A stretch of 64,000 nt of DNA from Agreia sp. Leaf283 (GTDB lineage Bacteria; Actinomycetota; Actinomycetes; Actinomycetales; Microbacteriaceae): positions 1,250,249 through 1,314,248 of the forward strand of contig NZ_LMNF01000001.1 in NCBI RefSeq assembly GCF_001422485.1, read 5' to 3'. The notes beneath the pieces are model-generated. The model did no database searches and was not told the origin of the DNA. It saw nothing but the letters and a program-made list of their open reading frames with translations. Position numbers and translations under genes: made by a program. Every line of letters begins with the position of its first letter. The stretch's first letter is position 1. Positions 32,942-41,643 of the stretch are shown piece by piece.

Positions 32942-35458
32942 CTAGGCGTTGTCTCCGCCGGTCTCGTCGACGGCCTGCAGGTTCTGCCGGTCGAAGCCCA
33001 CGCCGTCGTCTCCCGACCACAACCACTGGGCGACCTCGGGAATGTCCTCTCCGTGCTCGCGCGTGTACTGGCGGGCGCGCATACGGGCATCCTGCATGTC
33101 CTGCCGAAGCGCGGCCGCCTTCGACCCCAGCCCGGGAACCCGATCGATCACGTCGATCACCAGGTGGTACCGGTCGAGGTTGTTCAGCATGAGCATGTCG
33201 AACGGGGTGGTCGTGGTGCCCTCCTCGATGAATCCGCGCACGTGCAGGTTCGCGTTCGCCGCCCGACGGTAGGTCAGGCGATGGATGAGCCACGGGTACC
33301 CGTGATAAGCGAACACGATGGGCTTGTCGGTCGTGAAGATGGTGTCGAAGTCGCGGTTCGACAGGCCGTGCGGATGCTCGGTCTCGTCTTGCAGGCGCAT
33401 CAGGTCGATCACATTCACGACGCGCACGCGCAGCTCGGGCAGGTGCTTGCGCAGCAGGGATGCGGCCGCGAGAGTCTCGATGGTCGGAATATCGCCGGCG
33501 CACGCTAGCACGATGTCGGGCTCGTCGCTCGGCCGCTCCGTGCCGGCCCAGTCCCAGATGCCGAGGCCGCGCGTGCAGTGCGCCACCGCCTCCGGCATGC
33601 TGAGCCACTGCGGCCCGGGCTGCTTGCCCTCGACGACCACGTTGATGTAGTCGACGCTGCGCAGGCAGTGGTCGTAGGTCGACAGAAGCGTGTTCGCGTC
33701 GACGGGCAGATACACCCGAACGACGTCGGCCTTCTTGTTCACGACGTGGTCGATGAAGCCCGGATCCTGGTGGCTGAAGCCGTTGTGGTCCTGCCTCCAG
33801 ACGTGGCTCGAGAGCAGGTAGTTGAGGCTCGACACGGAGCGACGCCACGGAATCGATCGGGCGACCTGCAGCCACTTCGCGTGCTGGTTGAACATCGAGT
33901 CGACGATGTGGATGAAGGCCTCGTAGCAGTTGAACAGTCCGTGCCGGCCGGTGAGCAGGTAGCCCTCGAGCCAGCCCTGGCACTGGTGCTCCGACAGCAT
34001 CTCCATCACCCGACCGGCGCGGGCCAGGTTCAGGTCGACGGGCAGGATCTCGGCGTTCCACTGCTTGTCGGTGACCGTGTAGACCTCCTGCAGGCGATTG
34101 GATGCCGTCTCGTCGGGCCCGAAGATGCGGAAGTTGTCGGGGTTCAGCTTGATGACGTCGGCGAGCCAGCCTCCGAGCACCTTCGTGGCCTCGGCCGTCT
34201 CGTGACCGGGGGCCGTGACGTCGACCCCGTACTCGCGGAAGTCCGGCATCCGGAGCTCGCGTCGCAGCAGCCCTCCGTTCGAATACGGCGTCGCGCTCAT
34301 GCGCAGGTAGCCCTCGGGCGCCAGACCGGTGACGAAGGGCGTGGGCGCCCCCGACGAGTCGAAGAGCTCCTCCGGCTTGTACTTCTTCATCCACGATTCG
34401 AGCAGGCGGGTGTGCGCTTCGGTGTCGCGGGCACTCGCCAGCGGAACCTGGTGCGCGCGCCACGTGTTCTCCACGGGCAGGCCGTCGATCTCGGCAGGGC
34501 AGGTCCAGCCCTTGGGCGTGCGCAGGATGATCATGGGCCAGCGGGGAGTTCCCTCGAGGGTGCCGTCGGCGGCATCCTGCTTGATGGCGGCGATTTCGTT
34601 GAGCACGGTGTCGAGCGTCTCGGCCATCCGGGCGTGGACGAGCAGCGGGTCCTCGCCGTCGAAGCCGCCCGACACGATGTGCGGGTTGTGTCCGTAGCCG
34701 CGCATCAGGGCGAGCAGGTCTTCTTCGGGGATGCGTGCCAGCACGGTGGGGTTGGCGATCTTGTAGCCGTTGAGGTGCAGGATCGGCAGCACGACGCCGT
34801 CTTGCAGCGGGTCGATGAACTTGTTGGAGTGCCAGGCCGTGGCGAGCGGACCGGTCTCGGCCTCGCCGTCGCCGATCACCGCGGCCACGAGCAGGTTCGG
34901 GTTGTCGAACGCGGCGCCGTAGGCGTGCGAGAGGGAGTAGCCCAGCTCGCCGCCCTCGTTGATCGATCCGGGGGTCTCGGGCGCGGCGTGGCTCGGGATG
35001 CCGCCGGGGAAGCTGAACTGGCGGAACAGCCCGCGCATGCCGTCGACAGACTGGTCGATCTTCGAGTAGATCTCGGAGTACGTGCCGTCGAGCCAGGCGT
35101 TCGCCACCATGCCCGGGCCGCCGTGGCCGGGGCCCGCAATGTAGAGCGTCGGCAGAGAGCGGTGCCGGATCATGCGGTTGAGGTGGGCGTAGACGAAGTT
35201 GAGCCCGGGAGTGGTTCCCCAGTGCCCGAGCAGGCGCGGTTTCACATCGTCGCGGCTAAGGGGGCGCTCGAGCAGCGGGTTGTCGAGCAGGTAGATCTGA
35301 CCCACAGAGAGGTAGTTGGCGGCCCGCCACCAGGCATCGACCTGCAGTAGCGCCTCGCCCTCGAGCGGCTCGGCCGGCCGCTGATACCAGGGGTTGTGCG
35401 CGTCGCGCGGGATGACGGGCGACTGAAGCCCGTCGATGGTGGATGCGGAACCGGTCAT
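32942..35458 (-). CDS. xfp: Phosphoketolase (xylulose-5-P/fructose-6-P)
   Basis: 838 aa, thiamine-diphosphate enzyme that splits xylulose-5-P and/or fructose-6-P with phosphate into acetyl-phosphate and glyceraldehyde-3-P or erythrose-4-P. Family motifs: [49 protein letters not shown] and ThDP-binding [20 protein letters not shown]-terminal [16 protein letters not shown] 35458 has AAGGAG 7 nt upstream. Length is normal for the family (about 800-830). Monocistronic. Near the fructose operon, it could draw carbon from fructose-phosphates into acetyl-phosphate. Substrate preference cannot be read from the sequence. Confidence 0.95.
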   Translation of the reverse strand: MTGSASTIDGLQSPVIPRDAHNPWYQRPAEPLEGEALLQVDAWWRAANYLSVGQIYLLDNPLLERPLSRDDVKPRLLGHWGTTPGLNFVYAHLNRMIRHRSLPTLYIAGPGHGGPGMVANAWLDGTYSEIYSKIDQSVDGMRGLFRQFSFPGGIPSHAAPETPGSINEGGELGYSLSHAYGAAFDNPNLLVAAVIGDGEAETGPLATAWHSNKFIDPLQDGVVLPILHLNGYKIANPTVLARIPEEDLLALMRGYGHNPHIVSGGFDGEDPLLVHARMAETLDTVLNEIAAIKQDAADGTLEGTPRWPMIILRTPKGWTCPAEIDGLPVENTWRAHQVPLASARDTEAHTRLLESWMKKYKPEELFDSSGAPTPFVTGLAPEGYLRMSATPYSNGGLLRRELRMPDFREYGVDVTAPGHETAEATKVLGGWLADVIKLNPDNFRIFGPDETASNRLQEVYTVTDKQWNAEILPVDLNLARAGRVMEMLSEHQCQGWLEGYLLTGRHGLFNCYEAFIHIVDSMFNQHAKWLQVARSIPWRRSVSSLNYLLSSHVWRQDHNGFSHQDPGFIDHVVNKKADVVRVYLPVDANTLLSTYDHCLRSVDYINVVVEGKQPGPQWLSMPEAVAHCTRGLGIWDWAGTERPSDEPDIVLACAGDIPTIETLAAASLLRKHLPELRVRVVNVIDLMRLQDETEHPHGLSNRDFDTIFTTDKPIVFAYHGYPWLIHRLTYRRAANANLHVRGFIEEGTTTTPFDMLMLNNLDRYHLVIDVIDRVPGLGSKAAALRQDMQDARMRARQYTREHGEDIPEVAQWLWSGDDGVGFDRQNLQAVDETGGDNA

Positions 35459-35501
35459 GGAAGGTCTCCTTCAGCACTGCACGGGGGTAGTGCTGCTCAT
35501 C

Positions 35502-35873
35502 CTAGGCGCGCGGTGTGTCCATTCGGGAGGAGCTTGACGCACGGGCAGAACGGGATGCGCGCCACGCCTTCCACCGCGAGACGGCCTTCGCGAGAACGCG
35601 CTTCAGCCACTGACCCAGGCGGTGGGCGGCGGGAAACTCGGTGCCGAGGATGGCGATGCCGAGGAACACGATCAGCCAGCCCGGCCCCGGAAGCGGCACG
35701 AGGATCAGCCCGACGATCGCCACCGTCGCGCCGAGAACCGCTACCGCGAATCGGTAGGCGAACCGGATGCGCGGGTGCCGCTCGACCCAGGCCCGGGCAC
35801 GGCGCAGTGCGCGGCGCACCGGATTCTGCGGGCTCTCGCCGATCTCGATCTCTCGGGTGAGGGTGTCGGTCAT
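35502..35873 (-). CDS. PGPGW/TIGR02611 family small membrane protein
   Basis: 123 aa. Two close hydrophobic stretches (about residues 45-85) around the family signature VPLPGPGWLIVFLGIAILGTEF; flanks are Arg-rich (RRALRRARAWVERHPR). Widespread in actinobacteria, function unknown. ATG 35873 was chosen because the upstream frame is made of the dispersed repeat. Confidence 0.85.
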   Translation of the reverse strand: MTDTLTREIEIGESPQNPVRRALRRARAWVERHPRIRFAYRFAVAVLGATVAIVGLILVPLPGPGWLIVFLGIAILGTEFPAAHRLGQWLKRVLAKAVSRWKAWRASRSARASSSSRMDTPRA

Positions 35874-35920
35874 CGCTTCACGGTAGGCGAGAACCCTCCC
35901 GGTTGCCTGAGCACAGCGCC

Positions 35921-36010
35921 GTTCCCTGAGCCTGTCGAAGGGCATGCGTGCCGTTCCCTGAGCCCGTCGAAGGGCAGCCACGTCGTTCCCTGAGCTTGTC
36001 GAAGGGCATC
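35921..36010. repeat. Array of dispersed repeat, three copies
   Basis: TCCCTGAGCCTGTCGAAGGG-like cores at 35923, 35955 and 35987 (32-bp spacing), opposite orientation to the 32.8 kb array, just upstream of the fructose-operon promoter. Confidence 0.88.
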
Positions 36011-36027
36011 CAAAATCTTTGTTTATC

Positions 36028-36056
36028 TTGCTTTCGCAGACAAACAGACATAAAGT
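36028..36056 (+). promoter_or_regulatory. Probable promoter of the fructose PTS operon
   Basis: TTGCTT (36028-36033), 17-bp spacer, TAAAGT (36051-36056), 63 bp before ATG 36119. The spacer and flank contain GACAAACAGACA with a partly inverted partner TTTGTTT (36018-36024), a possible site for the DeoR-type regulator encoded next. Confidence 0.5.
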
Positions 36057-36118
36057 CACATCACAACACAGCCAGACGCAGGTTCACAGGCGAATCGAAA
36101 GACGAGGTCAACGACGAC

Positions 36119-36904
36119 ATGTACGCCATAGAGCGGCATCAGCAGATCGGCGAAGCGATCGGCGCGCAGGGCCGCGTCACGGTCACCGAGCTCTCCGAGC
36201 GATTCGGCGTGACCGCAGAGACCGTGCGCCGGGATCTCGACCACCTCGAACGTCGTGGCGTTCTGCTGCGAGTGCACGGCGGGGCCGTCGCCGGATCGAA
36301 GACGAGCCTGGCCGAATCGACCGTCGCCGTCAGGGCCGACAAGTCCCGTGACGCGAAGCTCCTGATCGCCCGCACCGCCCTCGGCATGATCGGCGACACG
36401 TTCCGCGGCTCGATCCTGCTCGACGCCGGAACGACGACCGGGATGCTCGCCGAACTGCTCGTCGACTGGAACCCGTCGCACGGGCATCCGCTGACCATCA
36501 TCACGAACTCCGTTCCCATCGCGGCCCTGCTGCACCTCAACCCCGCCATCGAGCTGCACCTGCTCGGCGGCAGCGTGCGAGGCCTCACCAGCGCGGCTGT
36601 CGGCGCATCCACGATCGAGCAGCTCGATCGGCTCCGGCCCGACATTGCCTTCCTCGGCACGAACGGCGTCAGCGCCGCCTTCGGCCTCAGCACTCCCGAA
36701 GAGAGGGAGGCCGCGGTCAAGGCCGCGATGATCCGCCGATCCCGGCGTTCGGTCGTTCTGGCCGACTCGACGAAGCTCGACGAGGAGGCGCTCTACCGGT
36801 TCGCCGAGCTGCGCGACCTCGACACCCTCGTCTCGAACGTCGACCCCGCCGGAACGCTGTCGGCCGCCCTCGACGCCGAGGGCGTGGAGGTGATCGTGCC
36901 GTGA
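36119..36904 (+). CDS. DeoR family regulator of fructose PTS operon
   Basis: 261 aa. N-terminal winged helix with DeoR signature RVTVTELSERFGVTAETVRRD, then a ribose-5-P-isomerase-like sensor domain (LLDAGTTTGMLAEL, FLGTNGVSAAFG). Members next to fruK usually sense fructose-1-phosphate or fructose-1,6-bisphosphate. ATG 36119 fits the family start (MYAIERHQQI). It overlaps fruK as GTGA and is the first gene of the operon, so it probably controls its own expression. Confidence 0.92.
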   Translation: MYAIERHQQIGEAIGAQGRVTVTELSERFGVTAETVRRDLDHLERRGVLLRVHGGAVAGSKTSLAESTVAVRADKSRDAKLLIARTALGMIGDTFRGSILLDAGTTTGMLAELLVDWNPSHGHPLTIITNSVPIAALLHLNPAIELHLLGGSVRGLTSAAVGASTIEQLDRLRPDIAFLGTNGVSAAFGLSTPEEREAAVKAAMIRRSRRSVVLADSTKLDEEALYRFAELRDLDTLVSNVDPAGTLSAALDAEGVEVIVP

Positions 36905-37908
36905 TCGTCACCCTCACCGTGAACCCCTCGTTCGACCGCACGGTCGAGCTCGACGCTCCGCTCGAGCGCGGCCAGGTGCAGCGCGCCGTCGTCACCGGCC
37001 AGGAGCCGGGCGGCAAGGGCGTGAACGTCTCGCGGGCCCTGCATGCGGCCGGATGCGAGACCCTCGCCATCCTGCCCGGTGCGTCGACAGACCCGCTGGT
37101 CGTGGCGCTCGAGGCGTCGGGCATTCCGACGGCGACCGTGTCGATCGACGCGCCCATCCGCTCGAACATCACCCTCACCGAGCCCGACGGAACGACCACG
37201 AAGCTCAACGACCCGGGCGTGCACCTGAGCGCGGAGACCGTGGCCGAGCTGATCGAGGCGGTCGTCGCGTCCTGCGCCTCGGCGTCGTGGCTCGTGCTCG
37301 CCGGCTCGGTTCCTCCGGGCGTGCCCGACACGTTCTACGCGGATCTCGTGCGAGCCGTGCGGGCCGTGCCGAGCTCTGTGGGCACGGGGTTGCGCATCGC
37401 CGTCGACAGCTCGGGCGCGCCGCTCGCCGCCCTCGTCGCGTCGGGGGAGCGGGTCGACCTCGTCAAGCCCAACGCCGAGGAGCTGCTGCAGCTGGCGGAA
37501 TCACAGGGACTCGACACGGGTTCTGCGACGCACGAGGAGCTCGAGGCCGATCCGGCGCTCGCGGTGTCGCTCGCCGAGGCGCTGATCTCGCCGGCCCTCG
37601 GCGCGGTGCTGGTGACGCTCGGATCGCACGGAGCCGTGCTCGTCGACTCCGACGCCGCCCGGTTCGCGCCGGCCCCCCGGATCGTCGCCCGCAGCACGGT
37701 CGGCGCCGGCGACTGCTCGCTCGCGGGCTACGTGCTCGCAGACCAGAGAGGCGACCTGCCCGCGGGTCGCCTCGCCCAGGCGGTCGCCCACGGCGCCGCA
37801 GCCGCCTCCCTCCCCGGCACGACCGTGCCGAGGCTCGACCAGACGCATCCCGAACAACTCGTCGTCACCACGCTTCCGCGCATTCCCGCGGAGCGAATCA
37901 CCCTGTAA
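36901..37908 (+). CDS. fruK: 1-Phosphofructokinase
   Basis: ATP-dependent phosphorylation of fructose-1-P to fructose-1,6-bisphosphate. PfkB family, 335 aa: N-terminal IVTLTVNPSFDRTVEL, GGKGVNVSRALHAAG, and the C-terminal anion-hole motif STVGAGDCSLAGY with the catalytic Asp; the usual residue after it is Ser, here Cys. GTG 36901 overlaps the regulator stop. Its substrate is the product of the PTS permease encoded 11 bp downstream. Confidence 0.93.
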   Translation: MIVTLTVNPSFDRTVELDAPLERGQVQRAVVTGQEPGGKGVNVSRALHAAGCETLAILPGASTDPLVVALEASGIPTATVSIDAPIRSNITLTEPDGTTTKLNDPGVHLSAETVAELIEAVVASCASASWLVLAGSVPPGVPDTFYADLVRAVRAVPSSVGTGLRIAVDSSGAPLAALVASGERVDLVKPNAEELLQLAESQGLDTGSATHEELEADPALAVSLAEALISPALGAVLVTLGSHGAVLVDSDAARFAPAPRIVARSTVGAGDCSLAGYVLADQRGDLPAGRLAQAVAHGAAAASLPGTTVPRLDQTHPEQLVVTTLPRIPAERITL

Positions 37909-37919
37909 GGAGAACAACG

Positions 37920-40001
37920 ATGTCTTCACTCATCACCCCCGGGCTGGTGATCCTCGACGAGGATCTCGGCACCGACCGCGCGGCCGTCATCCGGCGCCTC
38001 GCGGGACTCGTCACCGCATCCGGTCGCGCGAGCGACACCGAGGCGCTCTTCGCCGACGCCTGGGCTCGCGAGAGCAAGACCGACACCGGCATCCCGGGTG
38101 GCATCGCCATCCCGCACTGCCGCTCGACGGCCGTGCTCGAGCCGACGCTCGCCATGGCCAGGCCTGCCCCCGCCGTCGACTTCGGCGCATCCGACGGCCC
38201 CGCCGACATCATCTTCTTCATCGCCGCGCCCGACGGCGCCGACCAGGCCCACCTCGTGCTGCTGTCGAAGCTCGCGCGGTCGCTGATCAAGCCCGAGTTC
38301 GTGACCGCGCTGCGCGAGGCTCCGAGCGCCGAGGCGATCGTCGAGCTCGTCGACGGCGCGCTGGCCGACGAGCCTGTCGCCGCTCCCGCGTCGGATGCGG
38401 CCGGGTCGGCTGCCCCCGTGGCCGACGCACCGGCACCGGATGCCGCAGCCCGGCCCATCCTCGTCGCCGTCACCGCCTGCCCCACCGGCATCGCGCACAC
38501 CTACATGGCGGCCGACTCGCTCGTGGCGGCCGCGAAGCGCGCCGGAGCAGAGCTGCACGTCGAGACGCAGGGATCGTCGAGCGTCACACCGCTCGACCCC
38601 GCGATCATCGCGAACGCCGTGGCCGTGGTCTTCGCGGTCGACGTCGACGTGCGCGACAAGGCGCGATTCGCGGGCAAGCCCGTCATCCAGGCGCCGGTCA
38701 AGCGCGGAATCGACGAGCCCGACCAGATGATCGCCGAGGCGCTCGCCGCCGCGAACGACCCGCAGGCGCGACGTGTCGCGGGTGACGGCGCCGCGGCATC
38801 CACCGGCACCACGACCGACGAGCATGTGGGCCAGAAGATCAAGCGCTGGCTGCTCACCGGTGTCAGCTACATGATCCCGTTCGTCGCGGGTGGCGGCCTG
38901 CTCATCGCCCTTGGCTTCCTGCTCGCGGGCTACAAGATCAGCGGCAACGCGACCGACATCATCCTGAACTACAGCCTCTTCAACCTGCCCGACGGAGGCC
39001 TCGGCACCTACCTCGGCGCCGTGGCATTCGCCATCGGTGCGGCGTCGATGGGCTTCCTGGTTCCCGCCCTCGCCGGCTACATCGCCTACGCGATCGCCGA
39101 CCGTCCCGGCATCGCGGTGGGCTTCACCGCAGGTGCGGTGGCCCTGCTGATGAACGCCGGATTCCTCGGCGGCCTCGTCGGTGGTCTGCTCGCCGGATTC
39201 ATCGCGTGGGCGCTGGGGCGGCTGCAGGTGCCGCGCTGGCTGCGCGGACTGATGCCCGTCGTCATCATCCCGCTCGTCGGCTCGATCTTCGCATCCGGCC
39301 TGATGGTCATCGTGCTCGGCGGGCCCATCGCTCTGCTCATGTCCGGCCTCACCACGTGGCTCTCGTCGCTGACCGGGGCGAGCGCGGTCATCCTCGGCCT
39401 GATCCTGGGCGTCATGATGGCAGCCGACCTCGGTGGACCCATCAACAAGGTCGCGTACGCCTTCGCGGTGGCCGGCCTGTCGGCGGGCTCGGCCACGAAC
39501 CAGGCGCCGTGGGAGATCATGGCCGCGGTCATGGCCGCGGGCATGGTTCCGCCCCTGGCGCTCGCCTTCGCCACCGTGCTCGACAAGAAGCTGTTCAGCG
39601 CCGCAGAGCGCGAGAACGGCAAGGCCGCGTGGCTACTCGGCGCCGCGTTCATCTCGGAGGGCGCGATTCCGTTCGCGGCCGTCGACCCGCTGCGCGTCAT
39701 CCCCGCCGGAATCGTGGGAAGCGCCCTGACCGGCGCCATCGTGATGGGCTCCGGGGTGACCTCGCAGGCACCGCACGGAGGCATCTTCGTCTTCTTCGCG
39801 ATCGGCAACCTGGCCATGTTCATCGTCGCGATCCTTGCCGGGACCGTCGTATCCGGACTGCTCGTCGTGGCGCTCAAGCGCTGGGTGCGTCGCCGCCCGG
39901 TCGAGGGTGTCGACACCGCCGACTCGTCTGTGGCCGGCGGAACCTCGTCGGCTGCGTCGGCCTCGTCCGCCAAGGCCGGCGTGCCGGTCGCGGCCCGCTG
40001 A
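37920..40001 (+). CDS. fruA: Fructose-specific PTS EIIABC
   Basis: 693 aa, uptake and phosphorylation of fructose to fructose-1-P. EIIA domain about 1-150 with the phospho-His motif GIAIPHCRS; Ala/Pro linker; EIIB about 175-280 with the phospho-Cys motif VTACPTGIAHTYMAA; EIIC about 300-650 with 8-10 helices (WLLTGVSYMIPFVAGGGLL, PHGGIFVFF). An Ala/Ser-rich tail ends the protein. ATG 37920 has AAGGAG 7 nt upstream. Domain order A-B-C in one chain is usual in actinobacteria. Confidence 0.95.
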   Translation: MSSLITPGLVILDEDLGTDRAAVIRRLAGLVTASGRASDTEALFADAWARESKTDTGIPGGIAIPHCRSTAVLEPTLAMARPAPAVDFGASDGPADIIFFIAAPDGADQAHLVLLSKLARSLIKPEFVTALREAPSAEAIVELVDGALADEPVAAPASDAAGSAAPVADAPAPDAAARPILVAVTACPTGIAHTYMAADSLVAAAKRAGAELHVETQGSSSVTPLDPAIIANAVAVVFAVDVDVRDKARFAGKPVIQAPVKRGIDEPDQMIAEALAAANDPQARRVAGDGAAASTGTTTDEHVGQKIKRWLLTGVSYMIPFVAGGGLLIALGFLLAGYKISGNATDIILNYSLFNLPDGGLGTYLGAVAFAIGAASMGFLVPALAGYIAYAIADRPGIAVGFTAGAVALLMNAGFLGGLVGGLLAGFIAWALGRLQVPRWLRGLMPVVIIPLVGSIFASGLMVIVLGGPIALLMSGLTTWLSSLTGASAVILGLILGVMMAADLGGPINKVAYAFAVAGLSAGSATNQAPWEIMAAVMAAGMVPPLALAFATVLDKKLFSAAERENGKAAWLLGAAFISEGAIPFAAVDPLRVIPAGIVGSALTGAIVMGSGVTSQAPHGGIFVFFAIGNLAMFIVAILAGTVVSGLLVVALKRWVRRRPVEGVDTADSSVAGGTSSAASASSAKAGVPVAAR

Positions 40002-40073
40002 TTCACCCTCGCTGACACCTCTTCATCGAAACCTCTGAAACAAGCACCCCCGATTCAAGAAATGAGACACACC

Positions 40074-40343
40074 ATGCCTGAACGCACCGCCACCATCGCC
40101 AGCCGCGTCGGACTGCACGCCCGTCCCGCCTCCGTCTTCATCGAGGCGGTCAAGCGCCAGCCCATGAAGGTGACCATCTCGAAGGCCGGCAGCACCCCGC
40201 TCGACGCGGCGAGCATCCTGTCGATCATGAGCCTGGGCGCGGCGAACGGCGACATCGTCACGCTCGCCGCCGACGGCGATGGGGCCGAGGCAGCCCTCGA
40301 GGAGCTCGCCGCGCTGCTCGAGACGGACCTCGACGCCGAGTAG
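40074..40343 (+). CDS. ptsH: HPr phosphocarrier protein
   Basis: 89 aa. Passes phosphate from enzyme I to the EIIA domain. Active-site His in GLHARPAS. The region of the regulatory Ser reads LDAASILSIMSLGA; a Ser is present, but actinobacteria generally lack the HprK regulation of Firmicutes. ATG 40074 gives the family start; ATG 40062 would add four residues. Last gene of the fru operon, followed by a strong inverted repeat. Confidence 0.95.
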   Translation: MPERTATIASRVGLHARPASVFIEAVKRQPMKVTISKAGSTPLDAASILSIMSLGAANGDIVTLAADGDGAEAALEELAALLETDLDAE

Positions 40344-40354
40344 CTCGGGCTGAA

Positions 40355-40422
40355 CGCACTGAAGTGCGGAGAATGGCCGCTTCGATCCATACGGAAACGG
40401 CCATTCTCCGCACTTCAGTGCG
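40355..40422. terminator. 24-bp perfect inverted repeat between convergent genes
   Basis: Arms 40355-40378 and 40399-40422 are exact reverse complements (start CGCACTGAAGTGCGG), with a 20-nt loop. The outer 14 bp of each arm is itself almost palindromic. It separates ptsH from the convergent HxlR-type gene and has no T-tract. Confidence 0.7.
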
Positions 40423-40429
40423 TGTGGGG

Positions 40430-41071
40430 TCAGGCAGCGAGGTGGAACGTGCTCGCGAAGCGGTCGAGCAGGGCGCCGTGGCCGCGGAGGACCTCGACGG
40501 CGCCTGTGTCGATCGCCCGCTGCGGCGCCAAGTCGCCCGAGATGAGCCGGTGGATGGCCGGACCCGTCGCGAAAGCGATGTCGACGGGGCCGTCGCTGCG
40601 CGTCAGGTCGAGGGCCGACCCATCCACCCTGATGAACAGCTCCGCGTCGCCGATACGGGCCGCATACGACGTGGCCGGCAGCTCGAGAGCCACCCGCGGT
40701 TGGAAGGCGGACCGCAGGTCCATGGTCAATGACGCCGGGGTGACGACCTGCTCGTCTCGTGGCTCGTCCAATGCCTTGAATCCCCAGGCGCCGAGTGCGA
40801 GCACCACGGGCTCCAGCTCCCGGCCGTAGGGAGTGAGCTCGTACACGATGATGCGCGATCGCGGTGCGCGGCGGATGATGCCGGCCGCCTGAAGCTCCTT
40901 GAGCCGGGTCGCGAGAATGTTGCTCGGGATGCGCGCGAGCCCCTCGGCGAGCTCGCCGTAGCGGCGCGGCCCCACCAGCAGGTCGCGCACGATCAGCAGT
41001 GCCCAGCGCTCGCCGATGAGCTCGACGGCTCGGGTGACACCGGAGTACTGCCCGTAATCGCGCGCGGCCAT
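40430..41071 (-). CDS. HxlR family regulator with C-terminal SCP2-like domain
   Basis: 213 aa. The winged helix occupies residues 10-105 with the HxlR signature WALLIVRDLLVGPRRYGEL and LKELQAAGIIRR. The C-terminal 90 residues (ELFIRVDGSALDLTRSDGP) resemble an SCP2/sterol-carrier-like ligand domain, a known arrangement. ATG 41071 starts the family fold. It follows the VOC gene by 6 bp, so both share the promoter at 41611-41637, and it probably represses this pair. Confidence 0.88.
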   Translation of the reverse strand: MAARDYGQYSGVTRAVELIGERWALLIVRDLLVGPRRYGELAEGLARIPSNILATRLKELQAAGIIRRAPRSRIIVYELTPYGRELEPVVLALGAWGFKALDEPRDEQVVTPASLTMDLRSAFQPRVALELPATSYAARIGDAELFIRVDGSALDLTRSDGPVDIAFATGPAIHRLISGDLAPQRAIDTGAVEVLRGHGALLDRFASTFHLAA

Positions 41072-41077
41072 CGAGCC

Positions 41078-41557
41078 CTAGGCCTGCTCGGGCTGCGCGG
41101 ACTGCTCGGACTGCGCGGCCTGCTCGGGCTGCTGATCCGCGAACGCCTCGGGACCCTGCTCTGCGGCGACCGGGTCCATCCAACCGAACTCGATGAGGTT
41201 TCCATCGGGGTCGGTGATCTGGCGCTGGTACATGAAACCATAATCGGATGCCGGCTGCGGCTCGGTGCCGCCGGCCGACAGTCCGTTGGTCACGGCTTCG
41301 TCGACCGCCTCGCGAGTGTCGAGGAAGATCGCCGTGGACACGGCCGGGTTGACCGCATTGTCGCCGATCGGCAGCTTCGTGAACGTCTGGAAGAACTCGC
41401 GCACCAGGATCATGAAGTAGTTGTGGCCGTCTTCGACGACGACGCAGGCCGCGTTGTGGTCGGTGAACATGGGATTGATGCTGAACCCGAGCGACGTGTA
41501 GAACGTCTTGGCGCGCTCGAGATCGGTGACGGGCAGGTTGACGAACATCGACGACAT
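41078..41557 (-). CDS. VOC family (glyoxalase/bleomycin-resistance-like) protein
   Basis: 159 aa. Paired beta-alpha-beta-beta-beta modules: FVNLPVTDLERAKTFYTSLGF and RQITDPDGNLIEFGWMD with terminal Glu. This subgroup is often annotated lactoylglutathione lyase-like but actinobacteria lack glutathione, so the substrate is unknown. The last 25 residues are a Gln/Glu/Ala repeat (PEQAAQSEQSAQPEQA). GAGGAG precedes ATG 41557. Confidence 0.85.
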   Translation of the reverse strand: MSSMFVNLPVTDLERAKTFYTSLGFSINPMFTDHNAACVVVEDGHNYFMILVREFFQTFTKLPIGDNAVNPAVSTAIFLDTREAVDEAVTNGLSAGGTEPQPASDYGFMYQRQITDPDGNLIEFGWMDPVAAEQGPEAFADQQPEQAAQSEQSAQPEQA

Positions 41558-41610
41558 TGTGGGGCTCCTCAGGTGGCGGTAGGAATGCTGGCTTGGTGAA
41601 CTGATCTGAT

Positions 41611-41637
41611 ACTTGCAAAAAACAAGTGAACCGTCAA
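41611..41637 (-). promoter_or_regulatory. Promoter with operator ACTTG-N7-CAAGT for the VOC-HxlR pair
   Basis: TTGACG (-35, minus strand, 41632-41637) with an inverted repeat ACTTG (41611-41615) / CAAGT (41623-41627) in the spacer and a weak -10 near 41609-41615. The placement suits repression by the HxlR-type protein encoded in the same operon. Confidence 0.55.
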
Positions 41638-41643
41638 GAGTGA

